From positions 68,776 to 132,775 of the forward strand of contig DEKJ01000028.1 of the NCBI GenBank assembly GCA_002353825.1: a stretch of 64,000 bases of DNA, in the 5' to 3' direction. A model generated the notes under the pieces. It had not been told where the DNA came from and searched no databases. It saw nothing but the letters and a program-made list of their open reading frames with translations. Each line of letters opens with the position of its first letter. The stretch's first letter is position 1. Shown here one piece after another: positions 52,518-60,952 of this stretch. Made by a program: the position numbers and the translations under genes. This DNA is from Prevotella sp. UBA2725 (lineage in GTDB: Bacteria; Bacteroidota; Bacteroidia; Bacteroidales; Bacteroidaceae).

Positions 52518-55500
52518 TTATTTTACAATGACCTTCATACTGTCACCACCGACACGGATGATATACACACCCTGTGTCAGCCCTTGCTTGCGCAGATCCT
52601 GTGCGGCAGCAGCCTTTGAGGTCTTGATGATACCGTAGCTCTTACCTGACATGTCATAGAGCTGACCCGTGAAGATCTCGTCAGCTGTCAGGTTACGGAT
52701 ACCCGTACTGCTTATCACTTTCAGCTTACCCGTTGCCTGGAAGAGCTCCGACGTATCCCAAGAAAGACCTGTAGGAAGTGTCGGGAGATTCAGCGTGACA
52801 TTGTCGGCACTGCCCGAGAAGTCAGCAGCCGTCCAAAGCGTGCAACTATCACCTGCAGCCGGTGTGTAGGTCGACTTGAGGGTCACTGTAATCGTTGACC
52901 CTGAAGCCAATGACAATGTGCCATTTGTGACAAGATAGGTACGACTGTTATCAGCATTCTTGCCATTGTTGATCAGGAACTCGGCCTTGGCACCGTCGTA
53001 AAGATAGATGCCACTCATCGTGCGGAGAGCACTGTAACGGGTCGTGCTTGTTGCGCTACCCGGTGCGAGCACACCGCCATTGTTGACATCGATCTTTGCC
53101 AGCACACCACGTCCGGCAAGCGTGCCGCCATTAGCAACACTCACTCCGTAAGCTCCAAAAAGACGGTTGGCGTCTTTCAGTGTCACGAGTGCACTGTTGA
53201 GGTTCAATGTACCCTCATTGACACTTACCGTGCCACCGATACTGCTCTGTACCTTGCTCAGCGTCATGATGCCGCTTCCTGTCTTTGCCAGCTTACCTTT
53301 GTTGACACTGCCATTGAACGTGAAGTCCTTGTCGTTGCCACCTAAAGTCCACGTACCTGAGCCATCGAGCTGGGCTGAACCCGTGACACTTCCTACAGTG
53401 ACATTCTTTCCGTTGTTGTTCAAATTAATGGATGCAGAGACGGTAGCGTTCTTCAAACTGCCAGTGATATAGAGCATCGGCGTGTAAGAACCCGACTTAC
53501 TTCCGGCAATCTTCAACGTTCCTGCGAAGTCGCCCCAGTAGCCATTGATGTAAGCTCTTGTACTCCGAGAATAGAGATTCAGCGTGCCTGCACCTGTAAG
53601 ACTGCCGGTATAGTTGCAACGGCTGTCGAGATACCAGGAAGCTGTAGCCCCCTCAGGGACCTCCACATTGACACCCGTAGAAGAGTAAGTGTAGATATTG
53701 TCTGCATCACTGAGTGTTGCTCCGTTGTTGAGGACGATGGTCTTCGGATAGCCATGGACATTGCTGCTCTCCTGACTGTTGACCGTACCGCCATTGACGA
53801 TAAGCTTACTGAAGTTTACCGTCGGTGCGAGGGTCAGCGCACCTGATCCTTCCTTTGTCAGCGTATAGCCACTGCCCTTGACAAAACCGTTAAGTTTCAA
53901 TGTCTTACCGTCATCCACCGAGATAGTGCCGCCATTCTTGCCCAAGGTGATAGGATGCTCGGTAGTCATACTCTCTGTAGCCTCCAGCGTACCGCCATTG
54001 AGGTTGACCTCATTGGTATAGACGCCGAGTGCTCCATTGTTGACACCACTCTTCTGACCGAGATTATTGACAGCAAGCGTACCGTTCTCGATGGTTGTCT
54101 TACCCGTGAAGCTATTGGTATTCGTCAATGTCGCCTTCGCCGTGCCTTTCTTTGTCAAGGTTGTCGTACCCGTGATGGCATCGCCCGAAACGTTATATTC
54201 AACGTTGCTGTTGTCGAAAGTAACGGAGCCTGGGCTCACTTCACCTTTGATGACCACCGTTCCGGAGGTGGCGTTGTCGTTGAACGTCACGGCGTCGCCA
54301 GTAACGAAGACATCCGATGTCTTCTCACTGGTATTGGTAAAGTTCTCCTGGTCGGCAAGGTCCCAGGTCGTGCTGTTGGCACCCGACCATTCTACGTTTG
54401 TTGCAGCACGCATGTCAGCGACGGTCAGCATGAGCTTGCCATCGGTGCAAGCCAGAGAAGCTTTGTGACCCTGAAGGCCTGTGATGGCAATCTTGCTCAG
54501 GTCACCGTCAACAGTTGCTATGGTACCCAACTGATAGGTACCGGCAACGACGCCGTTCGGGAAGTTGATGTTGAATCGTGGCACAAGATACTCCGGGCCC
54601 TGTGTCCAGTCTTTCGTCTCAATCGTCATTGCCTTGTTGACAGTGATCTGGTCGGCCTTGCCCGAAGCATCGACATCAAAGTCGACGATACTGCCGAAGC
54701 CGAGTTTCAGGCTGTCTGTCGTCAACGTGCCTACCGTGCCTTTTCCGCCGGGGCAGACGCTGGCACCATAGTCGGCCTGGATGGTGGAGAACACACCGCC
54801 GTTACTGTTCAATGTGGCAAAACGGTTCAGCCACAAGCGGCTGTTTTTCAGTGTGCCGTCGAAGTTGAGTGTTCCTGCCCACACATCGGTGTTACCTGTG
54901 TAGGTCTCGTCGACCTTCGGCAGGGTGAGTACACCGTCACCCTGCTTGACGAGGCGCATCTTTCCGCTGAAAGCACCACCCGTCAGGGTGTGGGTGTAAG
55001 TGGTTGTGGTGATGTTGTTGTTGTCGTCATGGCCCTGAACCCATGTCGGCGCGTTATCAAAGAAGATTTTTGGAGCGGCACCGTCAGCCACACTGACGGT
55101 CATATCATTGGTCTCAGCCATGATAATCTGCTTGTCGTTATAGGTAGAGGAGATCGTCCCACCATTGCTAATCTCCGTGCGACCGCGCATGGTCTCGGCA
55201 GGAGGTGCCATGGTGATACCTTCCATCTTGCCAAGGTAGTAGCTCACGTGAGGCGGCTGATTGTAGCCGTTCATCTGCCATACCATGGCGTTTCGGTACT
55301 GCTTGTCAGCAAGCAGCGTATAGTTGCGGTAAGGTGTAGGATCCGTTGTGGTATAGATACGGATGGTGTTGTCTGCCGTGCGCGCCACGACCTCTTCGCG
55401 CCAATCGCCGAAGATATCACCCTGGAAACAAGGCGTAGCCTTCGTGTCGTTGTTCGTCAACGAACCCGTGAGATACTTGATGTCCCCATTGCCATATTTG

Positions 55501-57083
55501 TGGATTCGGAACGTGGAGTTGCGCACCTCTGTACCATTGAGCGTCTCTTCCAACAGATCACCGTCCCAATAGATACGGAAGTTAAGGTCGAAGTCGTAGC
55601 CACTGTCCCCTATATGTTTGTCGGTAACAGCACTGATTGGCGTGTCGTGACCGGACGAGCCGATAGCTCCCGGAACCTTATCGGTGAAGTTACCCATCAT
55701 CGAGCGCCCATCGTCACTGCCTCCGGCAAGCCGATAGTAGATCTTGCTTGTCGTGGCATCACGGTAGTTGTTTGCGGGATTATCCTCATTGCAGGCGAAG
55801 ATCTCCTGACCATGGCGGTAAGGATCAAAGTCGCCGACATGCTGTGCATCACCATGTCCGAGACCTGTTGTGCTTAAGCCTTTGCCGTTGTCGTCAATGA
55901 CCATGGAGCCGAAGCAAATCTCGTCACGACCGTCCCAGTCGACATCAGCGATGGTGTAGTTGTGATAACCCTGACCGTACCAGGGGCTTCCCGGCGTGTT
56001 GCAGTTCCACCGCCAGCGAGTCGTGAGCTGATGGGTTGCAGGATCAACGTCGAGCGCAATCATCTTATGGCGGGTATAGATACCACGTGCCAGGAAGATA
56101 CTCGGCTTGCGGCCATCGAGATAAGGTGCACCGAAGAAGTTCTTACTGCTACGGTGTCCATAGCCGTCGCCCCAGGCTTTTGCGAGGTCTGTCTCACCAT
56201 CCTCTAAGCGTTTCAGAGGATAGTCCATATAGTTGGGATGCTCTGTCGGGCCGATCTGGTAAGGTTTGCCCGTCTCACCATTGAGATAGAGCAAATATTC
56301 TGCGCCAGTATGGACGAAGAACTCAGACATGTTACCGTTCTGGCAGTCGGCACGATAATTCTTTGTTTTGTCGCCGATAACGATGGTGTCACCGTCGGCT
56401 GTATGGATGATTGTACCGTCGGCAGCACGCATGATGCACTCCGCCTTGCCGTCGCGGTCCCAGTCGTAAGCAGCAATGTTTGTCTCATTGTGCTGGAAGT
56501 CGCAGAGGTTCGGACCACAGTCGATCCACCACATCAGTTTGCCGTTGAGCTTATAGACCTCGATACGGTCGAAGTCAGGACCATTAGGTTTATTCTTCGG
56601 GTCGTCGGTGGTACAGATCTCCTTAACGATAAGTTCCATCTCACCGTCGCCATCGACATCGGCAATCGTTGCATCGTTAGGCTGATAGACATCCGTGACA
56701 TCCGTCGTGCCATCATTGGAGGTACGCTTAGGCTTCGGAATCTCCACGTAATTGTTCTGAAGTACCGAGACGCTCTTACTCGCTTCCTCCTCCTGACCGT
56801 CCACAACGGCTTTCACAGTATAAGTACTCGAAGTTGTTCCAGCGGCATCAGTATAGTTGGACACATCCAACGGCTGATCATTGACCTTCACGCCATCGCG
56901 GTAGAGGTTGTATTTCACACCATAATATTCCTCGCCAAGAATACGCCAGGAACAATAGACGCCACTGGTCGTCTTGACTGCTACAAGGCCGCGGTCAAGC
57001 TTGTCCATGAAGCGCTGGGCATGGACAGGTGCTGCGAGAAGGGTCGACAGCAATAAGGCAACTAAATAGTATTTTTTCTTCAT
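52518..57083 (-). CDS. PL11 lyase fused to an autotransporter-like repeat passenger and sorting tail
   Basis: A 1,521-residue secreted protein (signal ending APVHAQR). About 25-630 is a PL11 rhamnogalacturonan lyase: KLDRGLVAVKTTSGVYCSWR, TIADVDGDGEMELIVKEICT, AAYDWDRDGKAECIMRAADG, FGDWREEVVARTAD and YNQPPHVSYYLG. From about 640 to 1445 there are Gly/Thr/Asn-rich strands with units like LVKQGDGVLTLPKVDETYTG, LTKEGSGALTLAP and LAKTGSGIMTLSKV, the passenger-associated (PATR) pattern of autotransporter beta-helices, but there is no C-terminal barrel. The last 65 residues (QLYDMSGKSYGIIKTSKAAA, then QGVYIIRVGGDSMKVIVK) resemble type IX sorting tails. It probably stays at the cell surface. Its promoter is at 57133-57140. 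Confidence 0.9.
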   Translation of the reverse strand: MKKKYYLVALLLSTLLAAPVHAQRFMDKLDRGLVAVKTTSGVYCSWRILGEEYYGVKYNLYRDGVKVNDQPLDVSNYTDAAGTTSSTYTVKAVVDGQEEEASKSVSVLQNNYVEIPKPKRTSNDGTTDVTDVYQPNDATIADVDGDGEMELIVKEICTTDDPKNKPNGPDFDRIEVYKLNGKLMWWIDCGPNLCDFQHNETNIAAYDWDRDGKAECIMRAADGTIIHTADGDTIVIGDKTKNYRADCQNGNMSEFFVHTGAEYLLYLNGETGKPYQIGPTEHPNYMDYPLKRLEDGETDLAKAWGDGYGHRSSKNFFGAPYLDGRKPSIFLARGIYTRHKMIALDVDPATHQLTTRWRWNCNTPGSPWYGQGYHNYTIADVDWDGRDEICFGSMVIDDNGKGLSTTGLGHGDAQHVGDFDPYRHGQEIFACNEDNPANNYRDATTSKIYYRLAGGSDDGRSMMGNFTDKVPGAIGSSGHDTPISAVTDKHIGDSGYDFDLNFRIYWDGDLLEETLNGTEVRNSTFRIHKYGNGDIKYLTGSLTNNDTKATPCFQGDIFGDWREEVVARTADNTIRIYTTTDPTPYRNYTLLADKQYRNAMVWQMNGYNQPPHVSYYLGKMEGITMAPPAETMRGRTEISNGGTISSTYNDKQIIMAETNDMTVSVADGAAPKIFFDNAPTWVQGHDDNNNITTTTYTHTLTGGAFSGKMRLVKQGDGVLTLPKVDETYTGNTDVWAGTLNFDGTLKNSRLWLNRFATLNSNGGVFSTIQADYGASVCPGGKGTVGTLTTDSLKLGFGSIVDFDVDASGKADQITVNKAMTIETKDWTQGPEYLVPRFNINFPNGVVAGTYQLGTIATVDGDLSKIAITGLQGHKASLACTDGKLMLTVADMRAATNVEWSGANSTTWDLADQENFTNTSEKTSDVFVTGDAVTFNDNATSGTVVIKGEVSPGSVTFDNSNVEYNVSGDAITGTTTLTKKGTAKATLTNTNSFTGKTTIENGTLAVNNLGQKSGVNNGALGVYTNEVNLNGGTLEATESMTTEHPITLGKNGGTISVDDGKTLKLNGFVKGSGYTLTKEGSGALTLAPTVNFSKLIVNGGTVNSQESSNVHGYPKTIVLNNGATLSDADNIYTYSSTGVNVEVPEGATASWYLDSRCNYTGSLTGAGTLNLYSRSTRAYINGYWGDFAGTLKIAGSKSGSYTPMLYITGSLKNATVSASINLNNNGKNVTVGSVTGSAQLDGSGTWTLGGNDKDFTFNGSVNKGKLAKTGSGIMTLSKVQSSIGGTVSVNEGTLNLNSALVTLKDANRLFGAYGVSVANGGTLAGRGVLAKIDVNNGGVLAPGSATSTTRYSALRTMSGIYLYDGAKAEFLINNGKNADNSRTYLVTNGTLSLASGSTITVTLKSTYTPAAGDSCTLWTAADFSGSADNVTLNLPTLPTGLSWDTSELFQATGKLKVISSTGIRNLTADEIFTGQLYDMSGKSYGIIKTSKAAAAQDLRKQGLTQGVYIIRVGGDSMKVIVK

Positions 57084-57132
57084 CTGTTTTAGGCATCAAG
57101 CCGTTTTTATGTTTTCGTTTTAATATATGCGG

Positions 57133-57140
57133 CAAAATTA
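57133..57140 (-). promoter_or_regulatory. Bacteroidetes -7 box (TAATTTTG)
   Basis: The minus strand reads GTAATTTTGCC, 49 bases before the large PL11 gene. Confidence 0.6.
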
Positions 57141-57216
57141 CTACTTATCTCGTTAATGTTGGTTGTCAATTGTACGAAAAAGAGGAAATAAGTACACATG
57201 AATGAACAAAAAAGCA

Positions 57217-57224
57217 TATCTTTG
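57217..57224 (+). promoter_or_regulatory. Bacteroidetes -7 box (TATCTTTG)
   Basis: TATCTTTG lies 31 bases before the ATG of the RAYT-like gene. Confidence 0.65.
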
Positions 57225-57255
57225 CCCCAAACATATGAAATAATGCAGATGGCCT

Positions 57256-58305
57256 ATGTATACCGAGGAACAAATAAAGGCAAAGATACGCTTCGCCGGT
57301 GCCAAGAAGCCTTCCATGGATCGCCGCATGCAAGGCCACGACTATCGTTCGGTCAACATGTACATGATAACGATGCACACGGAGGGTTGGCTTCCGCTCT
57401 TCGGCACACTGGAGGGAGATGTGCACCAGCCTTTCGGCGCTGATAACGCTCCGCATATTGTGCTCAGCAAGTTAGGGCAGGCAGTAGCACACAACTTCTT
57501 TGACCTTGCGGTGTTCCATGAGGAGATCACGGTGATCATACTACAGATGATGCCGGAACATTTCCATGGTATTCTCTTTGTGAAGAAGGAGATGGATACT
57601 GTGCTCGGCAAGGCGCTCAACAGTTTCAAGGCAGGTTGCCGCAAGGCATTCCGCAACCTGTGCCCGGAGGTCTATGAGACAGAGAAAAAGCAGCAGACAC
57701 AGCTAAGCCGCTGGAGAAAGGATAAGGAGCACGGCATCCTCTTCGCGCTGGGTTACAACGATAAGATACTGATCCGCGCAGGACAGCTGGCGACATGGGA
57801 GCGCTATCTCCTTGACAACCCGCGGCGGCGTATGGTGAAAGAGCAGCACCCCGAGTTCTTCAGAGTGATAAGGGAGATAACATGGAAAGGAATAACCTTC
57901 TCGGCTATTGGCAACCTCTTTCTCCTTCGGCATCCGCAGTTGTTGCAGGTGCAGTGCTCACGGCGCATGACGACTGAGGACATCGAGGCTGAGAAAGCTC
58001 GCTTCCTCTGCCTCTGTGCCAAGGGCGCGGTGCTTGTCTCGCCAAGGATCTCACCGGGCGAGAAGGCGATCATCGATGCGGCCTTCGACGCCGGTTATCC
58101 GGTGATCATCATCAAGGACAACGGCTTCGCGCCTCTTGAGAAGCCGCATGGCCGTGCCTTCGATGCCTGTGCCGCCGGTCGTCTCCTGCTTCTCGGCCCC
58201 ACGCAGCATAGCAATGAGCGGCAGCACGTCACCCGCAGCATCTGCCTCGGCATGAACGACATTGCCAGGAAGATATGCGAGAGCGACCCGCCCGCCGAGC
58301 ACTAG
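57256..58305 (+). CDS. REP-associated tyrosine transposase-like protein (HUH, RAYT type)
   Basis: A 349-residue protein. About 25-200 is a Y1 transposase fold: YRSVNMYMITMHTEGWLPLF opens it, MPEHFHGILFV near residue 100 is the HUH metal motif, and LGYNDKILIRAGQLATWERY near 167 holds the likely catalytic Tyr, followed by LLDNPRRR. The last 110 residues (KGAVLVSPRISPGEKAIIDA, PVIIIKDNGFAPLEKPHGRA, DACAAGRLLLLGP) form an extra domain resembling a Rossmann fold, perhaps DprA/SLOG-like (by eye). RAYT proteins nick and move REP hairpins and usually exist as single copies. A REP-like inverted repeat begins at its stop codon, which supports the assignment. Confidence 0.82.
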   Translation: MYTEEQIKAKIRFAGAKKPSMDRRMQGHDYRSVNMYMITMHTEGWLPLFGTLEGDVHQPFGADNAPHIVLSKLGQAVAHNFFDLAVFHEEITVIILQMMPEHFHGILFVKKEMDTVLGKALNSFKAGCRKAFRNLCPEVYETEKKQQTQLSRWRKDKEHGILFALGYNDKILIRAGQLATWERYLLDNPRRRMVKEQHPEFFRVIREITWKGITFSAIGNLFLLRHPQLLQVQCSRRMTTEDIEAEKARFLCLCAKGAVLVSPRISPGEKAIIDAAFDAGYPVIIIKDNGFAPLEKPHGRAFDACAAGRLLLLGPTQHSNERQHVTRSICLGMNDIARKICESDPPAEH

Positions 58306-58347
58306 AGCCGCCGCTCCTTAACGCCGCCAGCACTAGAGCCGCCGCTC
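58299..58347. repeat. Direct repeat gcactagagccgccgctc
   Basis: gcactagagccgccgctc occurs at 58299-58316 and 58330-58347. The first copy contains the stop codon of the RAYT-like gene, and the second runs into the inverted repeat. Confidence 0.85.
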
Positions 58348-58473
58348 TGCGGCGACATACGCAACGCAAGCAGGGAAGGCAGCCCTACCGGGCACAGCTA
58401 CGGCGAAGAGCGGCGCAGCCCTTCCCTGCGCAGCTCTGCCGCTGCGTTGTGTTTGTCGCCGCAGAGCGGCGGC
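58338..58473. repeat. REP-like inverted repeat (BIME-type doublet)
   Basis: The left arm starts GCCGCCGCTCTGCGGCGACA and the right arm ends with its exact complement. The match continues over about 40 bases (ACGCAACGC, CAGGGAAGG) with an extra block in the right arm. Each arm also folds on itself (CCGC-TCT-GCGG). This is the layout of paired REP sequences next to a RAYT gene. Confidence 0.85.
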
Positions 58474-58490
58474 CCGAGGTCGCTCCGGCC

Positions 58491-60884
58491 TCAGCGGGCC
58501 TGCAGCGCCAGCCGTGCCGTGCGCTTGCCGTCGCTGACAGTGACCTTGACCTTTCCTCCCTTATTGCCGCTGCGCAAGATGACGAGGGCGGAGCCGTGGT
58601 AGAGCGAGCGCTTGTTGCCGATGAACGGCTCGTCGCTCGTGATGTCGCCGTTGTCGACAGCCACAATCTCGGCATCGCCCTCAACACTGAACGTCAGCAT
58701 GTCGGAGGCCTGCGGGCACTGCACGCCGTTCTTGTCCATAGCCTGGACGCGGATATGCATCAGATCCATGCCGGCGGCTTTCCATGTCGGCTTGTCGGGG
58801 GTGAGCGCCAGTTTCTTGACCTCTCCCGCTGTGCGGATAGCATGGCGTGCCACGACCTTGCCGTTATTTCGAGCTATAGCCTCCAACGTGCCGGGCTCAT
58901 AAGGGATATTGTCCCACCTGATCTTGTCGCGGTTGTTCGGATCGGTACTGTTCTTCTTCACGCCGAGGTTCTTGCCGTTGAGCCGCAGCTCCACCTCGTC
59001 GCTGTTCGTGAAGGTATACAGGCTATAGCTCTTACCCGGGGTGAGGTTCCAGAAATCGGTGAGGTTGTCTGAGCCGGTCTTGATGCCGTTCCACAAACCA
59101 CCTTCTGCCTTGTCGAGAATGACGCCGATATGCACCGTCGGCTCTGAGGAGAACATCGACTTGATGAGCCAGGCCCGAGGCTTGGGCTGCAGTGATGTGT
59201 CGAAGGCGCCATTGTCCCAACCTTTCTTCGGCCAGCCCTGACTCTCCCCGATATAGTCAATCATGCCCCAATAGGCCGCACCAATGACCTTCTTCAGATC
59301 CATGCCGAACCAGTTTGGTCCCATGGCAGCCATGCTCGCCTCACTCTGGTAGAATGTCATCCACGGGAAGCGGCGGCCGTCACCGGGGAAATACATATAC
59401 CGGTAGTTGTATGCCTGGATGTCTGTATTCATGGCTAGGTCGCACGGCAGTGAGTCGGTCTGCCAGTTACGGAAGCGCGGATGCATGGCGACGGTCGTCA
59501 GACGCGTCGTGTCGTAACGGTGAACGAGGGTTCTGAGAAGTTTGTATGGTGTCACGCCCCAGTCGCCGAACGGCAGGTCAGCGATCTGCTGCAGCTCGTT
59601 GCCGAGGCTCCACAGCACCACCGACGGATGGTTACGGTCGCGCTGCACCCACTCAGGGATGTCATACTGCCAGTGTTCTATCCACGGCTGACGGCCGCCA
59701 CCGTATTGTGTCGTCCACTTGTCGTAAGCCTCATCGACGACAAGCATGCCGTATTTATCAGCGAGCTTATACAGGTCTTCGCTGTAAGGGTTATGCGAGC
59801 AGCGGATATGGTTGAAGCCGAACGATTTCAACAACTGAATGCGTTTCTCGATGGCGCGGGGATAGGCTGCTGCACCGAGAGCGCCGAGCGTGTGGTGATT
59901 GGCGATGCCTTTGAGCAGCACCTTCTTACCGTTGAGCTTGAAACCGAACTGAGGACCAAACTCAATGGTTCGCATGCCGAAGGTATCGGAGACGCGGTCG
60001 AGGACCTTGCCGTTGTTGTCCGAGACCGTTGCCACAACGGTATAGAGGTAAGGATCATCAAGGTCCCAGAGATGGGCACTGGCAAGCGTGATGTCATTGA
60101 GTTTATATTCGTTGCTCTTCTTCATGCGCTGATATTGCAGGTCGTTGTCACTATTAGCGACGACACGGCCCTGCGCATCCAAGATCTGGATATTCACCTT
60201 GCCCGTCTTGTCCTTGCCGTAGTTGGCAATGGTCGCCTGTACATGGACGGTCTTGTTGTCGGAGGTCGTGATATACAGCGGATGGCGGTCAAAATAGATC
60301 GTACGCGGCGTGATGATGAACTTCACGTCACGGTACAGTCCTGCACCGGTATACCAACGCGAGTTGTTCGCGTTACGCGTGTCGGCCTTGACGACGAGCG
60401 TGTTCTCCTGACCATACTTCAATAGGTTGCTGACGTCGATGCCGAAGCCGAGGTAGCCGTACTCCGTGCCACCGATGCGCTGCCCATTGAGATAGACATC
60501 GCCGACGAGCATGATGCCGCCGACCTCGAGGTCCACTCTCCTACCCTTCCACGCAGCATTGGGGGTGAAGGTACGGCGGTACCAGCCGATGCCCATTTCC
60601 TTGAAGCCACGGGCGGATAGGCGGCTCTTGACATTCGCTGCCACATCAGAGTTATCGGCCTTCTCGTCCTTGGCGGGCGCGACCCACGGCTGTTCTACGA
60701 GGAAGTCGTGCGGCAGACGCACGGCCTTCCAGGTGCCGTCGCCCTGTGTCGCCGAGGCGGGCGTGAGCGATGAACGACTGAACTGCCAGTCGATGACGTT
60801 CACCGTGTCACGCTGAGCAAAAGCCGGTGTCAGAGAGAAGGCAACGGCCAAGAAAGATAAGGTTTTCTTAAGTGTTATATTCAT
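58491..60884 (-). CDS. GH2 glycoside hydrolase (beta-galactosidase type)
   Basis: A 797-residue secreted enzyme (signal ending LTPAFAQR). An N-terminal sugar-binding sandwich (about 25-190) has LPHDFLVEQPW, GIGWYRRTF and NNSRWYTGAGLYR. Then comes an immunoglobulin-like domain and a TIM barrel (about 300-560) with GIANHHTLGALGAA, IRCSHNPYSEDLYKLADKYG, VLWSLGNELQQ (acid/base Glu) and FYQSEASMAAM (nucleophile Glu). The end holds a DUF4982-like segment (TNSDEVELRLNGKNLG) and an invasin-like domain (VKVTVSDGK). Galactose or other hexose from pectin or hemicellulose side chains is a likely substrate. It lies 67 bases after the GH115 gene, with 22-bp repeats between, and its stop lies next to the REP-like repeat. 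Confidence 0.92.
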   Translation of the reverse strand: MNITLKKTLSFLAVAFSLTPAFAQRDTVNVIDWQFSRSSLTPASATQGDGTWKAVRLPHDFLVEQPWVAPAKDEKADNSDVAANVKSRLSARGFKEMGIGWYRRTFTPNAAWKGRRVDLEVGGIMLVGDVYLNGQRIGGTEYGYLGFGIDVSNLLKYGQENTLVVKADTRNANNSRWYTGAGLYRDVKFIITPRTIYFDRHPLYITTSDNKTVHVQATIANYGKDKTGKVNIQILDAQGRVVANSDNDLQYQRMKKSNEYKLNDITLASAHLWDLDDPYLYTVVATVSDNNGKVLDRVSDTFGMRTIEFGPQFGFKLNGKKVLLKGIANHHTLGALGAAAYPRAIEKRIQLLKSFGFNHIRCSHNPYSEDLYKLADKYGMLVVDEAYDKWTTQYGGGRQPWIEHWQYDIPEWVQRDRNHPSVVLWSLGNELQQIADLPFGDWGVTPYKLLRTLVHRYDTTRLTTVAMHPRFRNWQTDSLPCDLAMNTDIQAYNYRYMYFPGDGRRFPWMTFYQSEASMAAMGPNWFGMDLKKVIGAAYWGMIDYIGESQGWPKKGWDNGAFDTSLQPKPRAWLIKSMFSSEPTVHIGVILDKAEGGLWNGIKTGSDNLTDFWNLTPGKSYSLYTFTNSDEVELRLNGKNLGVKKNSTDPNNRDKIRWDNIPYEPGTLEAIARNNGKVVARHAIRTAGEVKKLALTPDKPTWKAAGMDLMHIRVQAMDKNGVQCPQASDMLTFSVEGDAEIVAVDNGDITSDEPFIGNKRSLYHGSALVILRSGNKGGKVKVTVSDGKRTARLALQAR

Positions 60885-60907
60885 ATTTCTTGTTTATTGT
60901 TTACAGA

Positions 60908-60952
60908 TTGTTCGACGTTCGACAAACGATTGGCTGACGTTCGACAAACAAT
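60908..60952. repeat. 22-bp repeat, two copies (second locus)
   Basis: gttcgacaaacgattggctg and gttcgacaaacaatcac repeat the unit found in five copies at 24961-25077. They fill the gap between the GH115 and GH2 genes and touch the GH115 stop codon. Confidence 0.85.

Noticed and set aside
53955..55877. 640-codon open frame on the plus strand opposite the large PL11 gene
   Set aside because: It is an antisense shadow of a repetitive passenger and propeller region. The minus-strand protein has a signal peptide, domains and promoter; this frame has none.
57256..58305. Active IS200/IS605 insertion sequence
   Set aside because: No TnpB, no typical subterminal hairpins at both ends, and the protein has an extra C-terminal domain. 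The RAYT assignment fits better.
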